DNA of 64,000 bases from Lophius americanus. Lineage: Eukaryota > Chordata > Actinopteri > Lophiiformes > Lophiidae. Positions 45,671 to 56,969 of the stretch are shown piece by piece. The notes beneath the pieces are model-generated. The model worked only from the letters and a program-made list of their open reading frames with translations. It did no database searches and was not told the origin of the DNA. The position numbers and the translations under genes are program-made. Location: contig JBBDHG010000015.1 in NCBI GenBank assembly GCA_037951165.1, positions 1,659,501-1,723,500 on the forward strand. Reading direction: 5' to 3'. Position 1 is the stretch's first letter; the number at the start of each line of letters is the position of its first letter.

Positions 45671-45954
45671 AATATCCAGTGGGATTTACATTGCAATTAC
45701 CCACTAAGTAATATTTATTCTGTATAAATGTATGACCACAGGTAATAAATACTATCAGCATAAATAGATGCATATACACAATGAAAGGAAGGTTATTGTT
45801 GTCTTTAGTCTTGACTGTGTTTACTTTAAGACTTGAGAGAAAGTGCTTTGGTCAATAGTCATAGAGTTGCTGACACAAAACATTACAGTTGATATACTGT
45901 ACATCTCTGCATGGGCAGAACAAGAGTATACATAGCATGACAACTGACCAGAAA
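45671..45954. other. Short unique stretch
   Basis: Nothing recognised. Confidence 0.4.
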
Positions 45955-46265
45955 AAAAACATCTCCAAACATTTTTTAGTTCCATCATTTCTCAACCATT
46001 AGTTCGATTTAGTCCAAATTTGCTTACCATGAATAGACTCCAGGAAATCTATCTTGAATATATCATATTTTACAGTAAAAGTTCATATTTTACTAATTTT
46101 GGTGTGGTTTTTATGAAAACGTTTGTTTTTCAGACAATACTTCCTCACAATTGATCCGATTTAGTCCAAATTGACCTTAAATGCATGTTCCAAGTTCCAT
46201 TTATCATGAATTCCTCATATTTTAATTGCTAGGTTCTCTTATTTTGTGAACATTACTACCCGACT
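45955..46265 (+). mobile_element. Foldback-family fragment, two forward modules
   Basis: Module tags 'gatttagtccaaatttgctt' (about 46007) and 'gatttagtccaaattgacct' (about 46160) are about 150 bp apart. Each is followed by a 'tatcttgaatatatcatatt'-like or 'atcatgaattcc'-like string. No terminal repeat. Confidence 0.7.
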
Positions 46266-46373
46266 ATAAAACCAAACCGTGACTAAATTTAGCTCAGATG
46301 AATTGACAAAAGGCACTCTAACTTGTTTACTTACTGACTTCAGAAAAAATGGCTAAATGTATTTATCTTCATT
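46266..46373. other. Short unique stretch
   Basis: Nothing recognised. Confidence 0.35.
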
Positions 46374-46690
46374 ATTATCCCAGAGAGGTCGGGGATAATG
46401 TGGAATTTTCATCGCCGCTGTGGTAATGCTATAACTCAAAAACTATTAAATGGATCTCTTTGAAATTTTATACCCACATAGCTCTTAGAGCAAATGTTGT
46501 GAATTTTTGAGTGTTTTGGTGAAAGGTTGGTTGTGTATTTCCAACACAAGGGGGAGCTTATCTCCAAACATTTCTTGGCCATTATTTTGCAACCGTGGGT
46601 CAGATTTTTTAATTTGATGCATATGAATCAACTTGAGAAGAGATCTTGTATGTAACAGATTTCACTGAATACTTAAATCTGTGTGATCAT
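46374..46690 (+). mobile_element. Foldback-family copy with intact left end
   Basis: The left end TATTATCCCAGAGAGGTCGG then GGATAATGTGGAATTTTCATCGCCG is a good family terminus. It contains the internal pair ATTATCC..GGATAAT. It is followed by 'aaaactattaaatggatctc', 'atacccacatagctcttaga' and 'acacaagggggagcttatct'. The right half is missing. Confidence 0.75.
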
Positions 46691-47140
46691 TTAACTTATA
46701 AAGGCTCAAAACAAAACGATCTGGCCTCCACCATATTGCTCTCTACAGGCGAGGAATCGATCAGAGCGAGTAGAAAATACACAGATATGAACTGTGCTTG
46801 ACCACATATTTGTCGTGCCTCTGCATGCACAGTAGATGGCATGGTAAGACAAAGACTTTCTCTGGACCAGAATCCCGTGACACCCTCACCCTCTCTTTGT
46901 TTTCTACATTTGAAAAACTTTCCTCCGGCAAAGCCAGGCTCTCTCTCCGACTCTCTTTGCTCTGCTCCGCAATCCCATTCCTTATCTGTGCCGCCCGTGT
47001 TCAAGAGGACCCTGGAAGCTTAGCTCAATCCTTTGAAAACACTGATATTAAAAGAGAGACGCTGAGAAGAAAGATGGTGACACAGCTCACCATACCCCCT
47101 CCATTCACCCTGTGTGGACCTTCGACGCTGTTAGCAAAAG
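46691..47140. other. Single-copy stretch
   Basis: GC-richer and even. Overlapping frames on both strands (125 codons plus at 46798-47175) have no motif and run into the GT microsatellite. No gene recognised. Confidence 0.35.
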
Positions 47141-47174
47141 TGTGTGTGTGTGTGTGTGTCTGTGTGTGTGTGTG
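47141..47174. repeat. (GT)n microsatellite
   Basis: About 34 bp of GT repeats with one CT interruption. Confidence 0.9.
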
Positions 47175-47409
47175 ATTGTGCACATGAGACACACACAAAC
47201 ACAATGCTACATATCCTATAAAATTAATTTCTGTTGTACTGTGTCACGCTCTGATGCAAGCACGTACACATACACGCACAGACAGAGCATTAATCCTCCA
47301 TTCTACATAGGCAGTGGTCGCCTGAGGGGCTCGTAGTGATTGGGGGGTTGGGGGGGGTTCTCCAGTAGGTGTGTGATCTCACATTGTTTTGCGAAAATTG
47401 CAACCTCTT
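47175..47409. other. Short unique stretch
   Basis: Includes a G-rich patch at 47342-47360 (GGGGGGTTGGGGGGGG). Otherwise nothing recognised. Confidence 0.4.
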
Positions 47410-48005
47410 ATGAAGAGAATTTCATTCTGCCGAAGGAAATGAAAAAGACAACGAGGAGGGCAAGAATGAGGAAGGGAAGTGAGGAGGGGAAATAGGCTAT
47501 AGGACGGTTGAACAAGGGAGGAAACATCCAAAATGGGTGAAGTAAAACAAAATAAATATCTGATGGGATGAAAGAAGGAGGGAAAAGGAGAGGAATATGT
47601 TCTTCCTTTACCATCATGCTTCCTTTCCCACTTCCTCATTCTATCTGTACTCTTGTTTAATTCCATTCATCTTCTGTTGTTCACTATACCTCCTTCTTCT
47701 TTCTCCATCTACCCTTTCCCTAAAATAACCTTCCTAAACCCTCCCTAAATCCCCCCCTCTTCTCCCTGTGTGTCTGCCCACTCCTTCTTTCCTTTGCGCC
47801 CATCCATCGCCAACTTTTCTCATTCTCATCACTTCTTCTTCCTTTCGCTTCTTTTTCTCTCCCTTTACCTGTTTTCCTTCCTTCACTTCAACCTTTCCTT
47901 AAATCTTTCCTACACCTTTAATTTCCTTCTATCTTCACCGGTATTCTTTTTTTCTTCTTAATCCCCTAATCTCAACTTCCTTCCATTCCTTCCCTCTCGC
48001 ATCAT
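47410..48005. repeat. Polypurine block followed by polypyrimidine block
   Basis: On the plus strand about 47410-47610 is dominated by A and G, with runs such as GAGGAAGGGAAGTGAGGAGG. About 47611-48005 is dominated by C and T, with runs such as CTCCCTTTACCTGTTTTCC. The two blocks abut. Long homopurine/homopyrimidine tracts can form triplex (H-DNA) structures. The long Phe/Leu/Ser/Pro frames here follow from composition and are not genes. Confidence 0.8.
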
Positions 48006-48149
48006 TTTTGGATCTACCTCTATCCCAAGTAGGAGATGATGAAATGTAGGGATCTCCTCCTCAAACTGGCCGCCATGCTGACATGCCTCTTCTGGCCATA
48101 ACCGTGGAAGGGGGGCGTAAGTTGTTGTTCCACATGCAAGCAAATATTA
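48006..48149. other. Short unique stretch
   Basis: Nothing recognised. Confidence 0.4.
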
Positions 48150-48760
48150 TGCTAAAGTGATTGGCTCTCATCAGGCTCCAACCTCACAATGATGCAAGGA
48201 AATAGTTGAGGAGGAAGCGCTAGCGCCGTCTCCCTCCTCCTCTTCCCCTCCCCTAATTTGCATTGCCTGCTAAAATGCATGAACCAAGCCCATTAACTGA
48301 GGGGCCGTGCTGTGTTTCAGGTTGTAAGCAAAGGGAGGGGGGCTGTCATATCTTTTGATTTTGCTTGATATGAAAACAGTGGTGGTTTGCAATCAATGGA
48401 ACCTGTGGTTTATTTGGGGTGAAATGAGATTTTTTATTGGGATGTTTGCATCTCGATGCAATTTGCCAGCTTTATTGTGGCTGACCCAGGAGCGTCCTCG
48501 CTTGATTTTACAGTAAATTTGTCATGGGGCCAATACAAGAGTTGAAAGTGAACATGGTTATTTATTTACATGCGCAAAAACAGGCTCACTCTGTTAGACG
48601 CCTCTGATGATTTTTGGAATGGAGATTCCAGCTGGGTGTGTGTGCCGGAGCCCGGCGTGAAGGCGGCCCATCAGGATGATTATGCAGAAGAGGGAATGGT
48701 TCCGCATCTCCCAGCAATGGGAATAGGAGAAACGTTTTAATTCTCAGACATTAGCATGTG
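48150..48760. promoter_or_regulatory. Candidate conserved non-coding block
   Basis: Unrepeated, even composition. It contains octamer-like ATTTGCAT (48255-48262), a second TTTGCAT (48444-48450), 'gcaatcaatgg', 'cattaactgagg' and 'gattatgcagaaga', interleaved with GC-rich text. This mix is typical of enhancers of developmental transcription-factor genes. No long frame. The strongest of the candidate blocks by word content, but still inference. Confidence 0.4.
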
Positions 48761-50537
48761 AAATTTCCCTCTTTGATTACTCAGATAAAGGCACTTATGG
48801 TTTGTATTAAATGTTATTTTTCCTCTATCTTATGTTTAAAATCACCTGAAAAGAATAATTTTCCCCTTATATCCATCAAACGCGGTAAAAAAGTCTCACT
48901 TCACATTGTCAACCAACAAGGGATGTATCTCCGGACGGGTTTATCCATCTTTTACTGAGTGTCTCCCGATATCTTCTTAAATCTGCTATTTTCTCACAGC
49001 ATCATGGTGAGAACAGAAACAGCCTAACCAGCATTGTCGACATCTGCTCCAAAATTATACAAGTGAAACAAAGTGACTTAAATTTATTCTGTAATCAGCA
49101 AATTCTCTGAAAAGCAATGTGTGTTTTAGAAAATACATTTCTCTCTAACTGTGGGCAAGTCCAACCGGTTTGCAAATATGTATATCCCCTCTGCCATTAG
49201 AATTTTAAATAGATAAACATAGTCCTGCACATTCTTTAACATTTTTATCAATTTATCTTATCTGACGTTATTTCCATTTCCAGCACCTTGGTGTATTTAT
49301 CTGTATGTTGTTTTTAAATGACTGATTTTTGTACAAGCTGCTCTCAATGAATTGCCCGTGGTGGGATGAATACAGTTGTTTGAATTTGGTTGAATAATGT
49401 ATGAGTTATCTTATTGCAATTGTTTTAATACAAGGGCACTGTTTGGCTTCTCACACATTGGATTGGACCCTGGAACAAGGCTCATACTCTGGAGACATTT
49501 TAAGCTATAGAGACTGTTGGCAGATTCTACTTGTTGGACTCCAAAATAACTGGACTAGTAGTTGGGCTCATTTACAGATTATTACAGCGGGTCTCAGAGG
49601 TATAAGGAGAAACAACAGGTTATTAGGGATCTGAATCATCAATAACAAAATAAACAACACTGAGCCGACAAGAGGTCGTCTTCGAAGGACCAACGGGATT
49701 ATATATTGCAGGGTTTGATGGCGGATTGAAGACCGGTGTGGTGAAGACCAGCCAACATCTCCAGGTGCGATCACAGCCGGAGACACAAACAGGAGACAGA
49801 GAAAGGTTGAGGTTGGAGCGGCCCCAATAACAAGATCATTGAACAGTGTTTTGAACTAGACATGGAAAGAGTTGGAAGGTAACCCCACACACAACATCAA
49901 CACAGGTGAAGACTTCTAGCAGACTACAGGGATGACCAGTGCTAGCAGAAGATTTGGAGACTGGCAGACAATGACCATCTACTGCAGGAGAAGGGAATCG
50001 GAAACCCTTTTCTTAAAATGGGCAGAAAAATCCCTATTTTCAGGGGTTCCCATGGTGTCATGGAGCATCTTTCTCGGCAAGGAAACAATCAGTACCAAAA
50101 AATTCATCCATTTTGAAGATGCTAGTTGAGTACAGTACAGGTGCACCGACTGCTGCTGTCCATCCTCACCTCATTACCAGAAACTGGACAACCTTGAAAT
50201 CCCAAGATGGAGTTGTTAATATTGTTAATTGACGTGTAATTAGATCTGGTACTGCATTTCACATAGATAACATGTTGACCTAAAGTAGAAGACCCGACCC
50301 AGCGTTAATTTACAAAGGATGGGCTAATCAATGGAAAATGCTATTCAATAGTCACCCAGCGGCAGCAGCAACACCAGCACCACCACATGATCACTCTGCA
50401 CTTCCCATGTGATGATGTATTGACAGGTGACAGACACCTGTGATCCAATTCTAAGCCACAGCAATGAAATGGTGGTCAGTCAATTATTCAACACTTGGTA
50501 AACCAGTTTGCAGTTTTCTTTAGTTTTGTGGTGCCAT
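48761..50537. other. Stretch without recognised gene
   Basis: About 1.8 kb. 49400-50160 has several short frames, and phrases such as 'ggaaacaatcagtaccaaaa', that might derive from an old retroelement. No domain could be read. The rest is featureless. Confidence 0.35.
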
Positions 50538-50765
50538 TTAAGCTGGGAAATCCTCACCTTCAACCAAACAGAGGGGAAGTATGTCATTAACCATCACTTT
50601 TGAGATGGGGGCCACTGTGTGTTCCGCACGTTTAACATCAAACTTCCTCTTCTGACGGAGCTCGCCATTGGTCATTGAACCGTGGATCAGCCCTTCTTCA
50701 TCTTGGTGTTCTCCCCTCAAATGATTGCACAGAGTGGCCTTGTAAACCCGTGAGACTCACATTTT
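50538..50765 (-). pseudogene. BED-finger/hAT transposase N-terminal fragment, minus strand
   Basis: The minus-strand frame reads CNHLRGEHQDEE (end of a C2H2-type BED finger, about 50690-50735). It continues to VAPISKVMVNDILPLCLVEG at 50550-50610. This matches the region after the BED finger in ZBED-like hAT transposases ('I-x-x-M-I-V-x-D-x-x-P-x-S-x-V-E-x-x-x-F'). The first Cys pair of the finger and all of the catalytic region are missing. Fragment only. Confidence 0.7.
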
Positions 50766-51339
50766 TAGTTTTTCATTCACTTCCAGCCTGAACTGTCGGA
50801 CGCCTGCAGCACGTCTCTACTGAGGCACGCCCTGGTAGGACAGCGTTCTTCTTTTGTTAGTAGTGGCTGCAGACACATCCGCCCCCTGCTGGTGATAGTA
50901 CCATCTACTAGCATTATAAATACCTATTACTGAAAAGACATTTAATAAAAAATAAATAATGGATGGCATTTTTATGACAAAACGATATCGTTCATAACAA
51001 TGAATTTTTTTCTTGTAATATTTTAAAATGACTGCTTGGAAGTATTTTTATAAAATTAAAATCCAAATTGGTGTAGTTGAAGGTTTTGCAGGGATTTTGT
51101 CTCATTGCTGTACAAATACAGACACCTGAGCTTTACTTGTTCATATTATACAACACTGATCAGGCTAGTTGTTCTCTATCTCTGATGTATGAAGCCACAA
51201 CGCGGCACAGCCATCACTTTGCATTCATGTTTGTGTGATTTTAACGGATTTAGTGTGACCTCGATGAAAAATCATTACTCCTCATGCACATTAGGCACCA
51301 CATATGTCCTATTCAACTCTTAGCTAATCCTTATCTATT
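50766..51339. other. Stretch without recognised gene
   Basis: Nothing recognised. Confidence 0.4.
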
Positions 51340-51720
51340 TCTGTTAGAGGAGCCGCTGCCTGAACGTGTTTCCAATTAGTAGAGGCATATGACACTCATC
51401 CAGTGGTCGGGGGTTACCTGCAGAGAGGAGGAAGGAGGCTCGAGGAGGAGGTGAAGGTACAGCAGGGAGTGAAATAGACAGGAAAGAAGAGAAAGGGAGG
51501 CGAAGATGCAATGTGAAAAAGGATGGCTATTTTTCACCGGGGTCCGTGGTAAAGTTGTCAGGCGGGAGTGTATGTAAGCCCGCCGGATGATAATGTGGCA
51601 TGACACTTCTGAAATGAGAGGCAGGTTGCCGCGGCAAAAAGAGGGGAGAAACATTTTCTCCAGGGGCCCAAATAAAACAAGCTGTAAATGATGTTTGATT
51701 AGGATTTAGATCTTAGAATA
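51340..51720. promoter_or_regulatory. Candidate conserved non-coding block
   Basis: Unrepeated and GC-richer than its flanks, purine-rich at 51420-51500. A 92-codon minus frame (51376-51654) has no motif. Inference from composition only. Confidence 0.2.
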
Positions 51721-51978
51721 TTTTCAGCGTGGCTTTTTGTTGGAGCTCAGGCCTCAGAGCTTTACTTTCTCATACTGACCTGCACCGTGTATGCATTATG
51801 TTTGTGTGTGCTGCTTAATGTTACTCCAAAACATATGGCTCTGAGGAACCAGAAGGAAAGGGATTGGATTTTCAGATTCAGACCAACTGCTCTTATATAG
51901 ATTTATATTCATGTAGGCGTATGTACACTGTAAAAGTATGTATATACTGTAATATGATTATATAGGCCCATATAAATA
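51721..51978. other. Short unique stretch
   Basis: Nothing recognised. Confidence 0.4.
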
Positions 51979-52115
51979 CTAGGGTTGCACATCCCTCCCT
52001 TATGGTACGATTCGATACATACAAGATACATCTCCTGTGATACGTCTCAGGAAAGGCACATTTTAATACAAAACCAGTCGATATGACTTAATTTTTCCAT
52101 TAAAAATTAAAATAC
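51979..52115. repeat. Dispersed repeat fragment (GGGTTGCAC..TACGATTCGATAC)
   Basis: The start 'actagggttgcacatccctc' and 'ttatggtacgattcgataca' resemble a non-coding fish repeat rich in 'acgatacgat' words. Short and decayed. Confidence 0.4.
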
Positions 52116-54158
52116 ACCTTATATGCCATATGAAGAACTTCGATATTCTTGATTTGCCCTATGAACCGATAGATTAACTCATATTGCTGTTAATCACTAT
52201 TTCTCTGCTCGTCTCAAATTCTTGGTTGAGCACATTTTCAGTCACTATTTCTTATGGTGTTAAAATATGTGCTACTTGACTGGATCGGTTTACAATATGA
52301 CCCAGTGGCAGTGTTGTATGCTAAAGTGTAAGGGGCCAAGGGTGGACCCATCGGGGACACCAAATGTCAAAGGGCCCACTGAGGAGGAGGATAACGGATG
52401 ATAATCATGGCTACTGAGAAAAGTCCTAATCTATAAGTAGGATTTGTGAAGACTAAACAAAGTGATGTAACTTGATACAACCAAAAAAAGTCTTATCTCA
52501 TCTACATTTCGTCGTGAAATCATTTTATGTCCGATTTGTTTACTGTTTTTAAATATGCTTCACATTTTGCAATTTAATGGTAAATTTAAAGTGAATATAT
52601 TTAATTAATAAATGCGACCAAAGAAACAAAGTATGTAAATAAGTAATTTTTTCATAGTTCTTTTCCCCTTGGTGAACACATTGCACATTGTTCCTGTCCT
52701 CCAATTCTCCTGCCGGAAGAAAGAGGGTCCTAAGTCCCAAATGCAGACCCCAGGACTTCCACGCAGGCTTATTTAAGGGCAGTCTAACCAGGCTACCTCC
52801 TAGGATTAACACTCTTCCATACACATCAGACACCCACAGATTTACGCATACCTCACACTTCATGCTTTCTCTTTCAGTATTATTTATTCCTAAATTTTAG
52901 TTTGACTCTTCGGTCACTTCTGACTTGTGTCAATCACGCAGATTCAAACTCGACCGGAAGCAGCTTTAATTATCGGTCCGTCTTCATACAGTGCCACAAC
53001 TCCCTCTGCAAATGCTGCATTTTCTTCGATCCTTTCCTCTTTTCTTCGCAACCCCGTCTGCTAATGAACTGCTTACCAAGGCTGAACTAATCAAGGCTGA
53101 CCTCTCTCTGCCAGTGTCAATTTTACAGCCAGCCAACCAAATGTCTCACTCACACTCTTCATCTTCCTCACCCAGGGTGGCAGGGACCAGACTCTGCTTC
53201 TCTGCCATGAATTGTGAAGTAACACATGAGAATGATGGGATAACGACACCCATCCAGACACTCGGTTGAAGATGGGCATGCATGAGTTACGTAAGGAGGG
53301 GCTCACTCACCAGCTCAGACAAAAACTTAAGCCGCTCACATTTTGAATAAGTTGAATTAGTTCAGTGTGGAAGTTGGTTGATTGGACTTGGGATAAAGAT
53401 TAGGTTCAGTGACAGTCGGCGGTTGGGAAAATATGATATGATCATGCATGTCTGCATTGTCTTGTCTTTTGTAGATGGATAGGATGAAGGTCAGGGGTGA
53501 AGGCTTTACTTGGTTATGTATTTTTATATTTTCATGAATTTTCTGGAAAAATAAGCAACAGGTGTAAGACAAAAAAGAGAAAAGAGCGGGAGTGTTTCAT
53601 TAGGAAGGACATGTGGTGCGGAGTGAACATGTGATTTTGTCTCGCTCAGTATAAATATTCGCATTGCGATGGCAAATTAAGAAAAACATGAAGGTGCAGA
53701 GCAAATGCGCTCTTTTCTGAGCCGATACAAATGTAACATTCTTCTTTGGCAAAATATGTTCCTAACCTATGTGTGTGTAGAGAAATCATATATGAGATAT
53801 GAAACACAACCAGTAGTCAGTGTGCAAGCTGGCAATTAAATGGTGAATGTTAGCTTCTCTATTGGGTTCATATATATTTGTAGATTTGGGTTTATATAAA
53901 TCTGTCTCTGAAAGGGTCAGTGTCTCACTGCCACGAACCTCAGTTCATTTTAATTTAATAAACAAAACTAATGGTTCATCTACTTAAGACAATTAGATTC
54001 AATATACTAAACACAATTATTTAAACCCAAAGACTTTCACTATTACATTCTTGGAATTTAACTCACTTGCCTTATTTTTCAAAGATGCAACTATTTAGTT
54101 CTTTGAACAGAAAAAAAAGTCATGCAATGCAAACAACATCCATGTTTTTGTTTACTTA
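52116..54158. other. Single-copy stretch
   Basis: About 2 kb without a gene. 52690-52800 contains 'gtcccaaatgcagacccc', similar to the left end of the small element at 54423, possibly a fragment of it. Frames at 52549-52863 (minus) and 52991-53269 (plus) have no motif. 53900-54120 is AT-rich. Confidence 0.35.
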
Positions 54159-54298
54159 ACACAATTATGTTGTATTCACTGTTTATGTTTATGTTGCATT
54201 TTTAAGACATAGTTATGTTGACTTCACTAAGACACAATTATGTTGTATTCAGTGTTTATGTTGCATTTTTAAGACAGAGTTATGTTGACTTCACTAAG
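54159..54298. repeat. Tandem duplication of a 67-73 bp unit
   Basis: Unit 1 is 54159-54231 and unit 2 is 54232-54298. Both run from ACACAATTATGTTGTATTCA to TATGTTGACTTCACTAAG. They differ by a 6-bp duplication (TTTATG) in the first and by two substitutions. Confidence 0.9.
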
Positions 54299-54422
54299 TA
54301 CTTTCATGTAATTCCAAAATCCTTAACTTTTACATTGATTTAATTAAACTTGGATACTTTAAAGGTAAAGGAAATGCAGCTATTTAGTTCTTTCAGCTTA
54401 CAAAACAAAACAAGCTCATAGT

Positions 54423-54746
54423 TGTTATGCACACTTCTGAGGGGTTTTGCCCGGACCCAAATGCAGACGCATACCATGTATTGCTGGTACAAAATATATT
54501 TATTTTCCCATAAGACACGAGGAAATAACCGGCACCGAAATAACTGGAAGTTACTTTACCGTACATACACTGGGAGGGGTTGGAACACGTGACGACACAA
54601 GGACATCATGCACAGAAGGGAAGGTAAGGACAGACTTTATACACAGATAACGAGACAATGAGACACAGCTGGAGGGGAACACAGGTGAGCATGATGACCA
54701 ATCACAAGACAGACACAGAGGGAGAAAGGAACACAGAGGCGTGACA
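54423..54746. mobile_element. Small MITE with 5-bp target duplication (324 bp)
   Basis: The left end TGTTATGC and right end GCGTGACA form imperfect terminal inverted repeats. They are flanked on both sides by ATAGT (54418-54422 and 54747-54751). The interior has 'cggacccaaatgcagacgca' and 'ggggaacacaggtgagcatg', both frequent in a fish repeat family that ends 'cgtgaca'. No coding capacity. Confidence 0.65.
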
Positions 54747-54751
54747 ATAGT

Positions 54752-55410
54752 TTCAATTATAAGGAGGATCTATATTCATTTAGCTATTTATTTCAAATTA
54801 AGGCAAGAAAGGTTTTGACATATAAACCTATATGAAGGCCAGGTTAGCAGACGATTAAGTGTTTTGAGAGTGATGTCTGAATTTGTGGAATTATGGTCTG
54901 TCTTTCACATGTGTTCAAAAAAAAGACTGCGGTCTTTAAGTACAACAAAAAATTCATTTTCAAATACAATTTTATTTATTTTTTAATTCAAACATCTGAG
55001 GGTTTGGATTTTCAACAAACCGGTTGAAAGAAAACCATTCTACGTAAAGGGGATGTAAAATAGACAAAAATAAGACACACTGGATTTTTTTACATACTTC
55101 AAAGATTTGTAGTGTTACACATATAATAGAGGATTTTTCTTTAACTACTAAAACTAATTTTGAAATTCCACAACATTTATCAAAATCTAGGCTCTGTTAG
55201 TTTCCAATACAATCAATTATCAATTATTATGATAATATATATTCGTTTTTCGTTGTGGATAGGTCATCATGATAAGGATGGTGATCCGTGAAAACTGTAT
55301 TTAAAGTAAGTTTAGGGTCCAGATGGGAAAAAAAAGGATTATAGTCAGACTTCACGCTGTTTCAACGTGAAGTCCTTATAAGGACAGTAAAACAAGTGTG
55401 AGTCTCTGTG
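54752..55410. other. AT-rich stretch
   Basis: Contains a perfect inverted word pair ACTTCACG / CGTGAAGT around 55350-55372 (ACTTCACGctgtttcaaCGTGAAGT). Otherwise nothing recognised. Confidence 0.4.
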
Positions 55411-55446
55411 AGTGTGTGTGTGTGTGTGTGTGTGTCTGTGTGTGTG
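55411..55446. repeat. (GT)n microsatellite
   Basis: About 36 bp of GT repeats with one CT interruption. Confidence 0.9.
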
Positions 55447-55489
55447 CTCATTCACCCTTGGCTGACAGTATCCTCGAGCAGACAGGCAT

Positions 55490-55870
55490 GTAGACCTTCT
55501 CCACCTGCTCTGACTGTCCAGAGAATTGAAGCACATCTCTCCCTCCTTTTGCTCACAGCCATGTTATTTAAAGTAATTAACCTTAAAGAGCCAAAAATGA
55601 GACAAATATGTATTAAACCACTGCTTCTCAATGCTACGGCCCCGTCGCCGACCGCCGTCCTTCTCCCTTTGCTCTTAGTGGGGTCTCTGCTTAATCAAAA
55701 TGCAGCCATCAGATCTCGATATTGAATCATCTTTTAATTGGAAGCTACATTCTGGATAATAGTTTTATAATTTGCAGGCGCTAATATTCACCCCTTTGGG
55801 ATGCGCTCCACTTTTTCCTGCTCGGTTAAAGCCGCCAAGGCGGTGACGGCTTTCACACTCCCTCACACAC
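55490..55870. promoter_or_regulatory. Candidate conserved non-coding block
   Basis: Unrepeated, with homeodomain-like words ('aaagtaattaaccttaaaga', 'atcatcttttaattggaagc') beside GC-rich text ('cggccccgtcgccgaccgcc', 'gccgccaaggcggtgacggc'). The plus frame at 55408-55725 begins in the microsatellite and has no domain. Inference. Confidence 0.35.
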
Positions 55871-56568
55871 AAATATAAAGATATACATGTGTGTACATGT
55901 GGCGTATGTACACTTTAACCCTTCCACACTCACACGCAGATCCACCCAGTCCCGTCACCACGTGTCCTGTAATTCCACTAAGGCTACTTTATATAGGATC
56001 CCTAAAATGAGGTCAAATGATCAAATGAGACTGAGAAGTCGAGTTTCCACTTCTATATTTAGCAATAGTTCATTCTGCTGATGTGTGAAGGAAAGAGAGA
56101 CTCATGCTGTTGCTGCATTGATGGGGGAGCTCTCCAGCAGGGACGGATCTCTGTTCCTCAGGGATGTTCCTCTCTGTATTACCATCCATCCCCTGTGTGA
56201 GTGTGTATGGGGTGTTTGTGTGTGTGTGTATGTGTTTGGGTACAGTTTGTCATCTGCTGATTTGTTAAACATGTAAATGGTCATATGGGAGGGTTATCAA
56301 CTGCAGAAATTCCTGTCAGGGAAAACACACACAGTGGATGTTGCATTGGTCGTCAGTATTCTGTCATACAGGAATGATCATCTGTCTTTTCATTGTCCCT
56401 GCATGCATGTCTTTCCTCACCAATAGAAAAAAGTAGAAAAGTAGGAAGTTGAAGAACGTATGGATTCTATTCTCCCCTGCCTCTCTCTTTCCCTCTCTCT
56501 CTTTCTACTTCTTCTCTCTCCCTCGTCCTCCCCCCTCTCTCTCTTATTGCGTTTACATGGATCTTTAT
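55871..56568. other. Single-copy stretch
   Basis: A short (GT)n run lies at about 56210-56235 and a (CT)n-rich patch at 56475-56545. No gene recognised. Confidence 0.4.
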
Positions 56569-56938
56569 TATACCCCTGAAGGGATAATATTATATGGAAT
56601 TATCGTCGGCGTGGCATATCTTATTGTCTTGTCGTTTTAAAATTTTATCGCCACACTGACCTTAGTGTGAGGAAGAACTGAATGGTTTTGGGACAGGTCG
56701 CGTGCATATTTCTGCCACTAGGGGGAGCTTTATCGCTAAAAGTTTTTGGGCCATCGTTTCTCAACCTTTGGTCCCATTTAGTCCAAATTTAATGCAGATG
56801 AATCGACTAAAGGAGTTCTGTCCTGTCCTGTAAAATCATATCTTACTCTAGTAGGACATATTTTACTTTTTAAGGGGGGGAGCATTTTTACACAAACCAC
56901 AGTAACGCTTGGTCCGATTAAGTGCATCTAAATCAAGT
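56569..56938 (+). mobile_element. Foldback-family copy with intact left end
   Basis: The left end TATACCCCTGAAGGGATAAT, then 'ggaattatcgtcggcgtgg', is followed by 'tagtgtgaggaagaactgaa', 'gccactagggggagctttat' and 'catttagtccaaatttaatg'. A second 'aagggggggagcattttt' module follows. The right half is absent. It is immediately followed by a 12-bp hairpin. Confidence 0.75.
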
Positions 56939-56969
56939 AGCAAACAGCTGCATAATTCAGCTGTTTGCT
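56939..56969. repeat. Perfect 12-bp inverted repeat, 7-nt loop
   Basis: AGCAAACAGCTG (56939-56950), loop CATAATT, CAGCTGTTTGCT (56958-56969). It lies at the truncated right edge of the foldback copy and may mark a break and repair event. Confidence 0.8.

Noticed and set aside
47379..47961. Pyrimidine- and purine-derived frames rich in Phe, Ser, Pro and Leu
   Set aside because: Composition of the polypurine/polypyrimidine blocks removes stops; no motif present.
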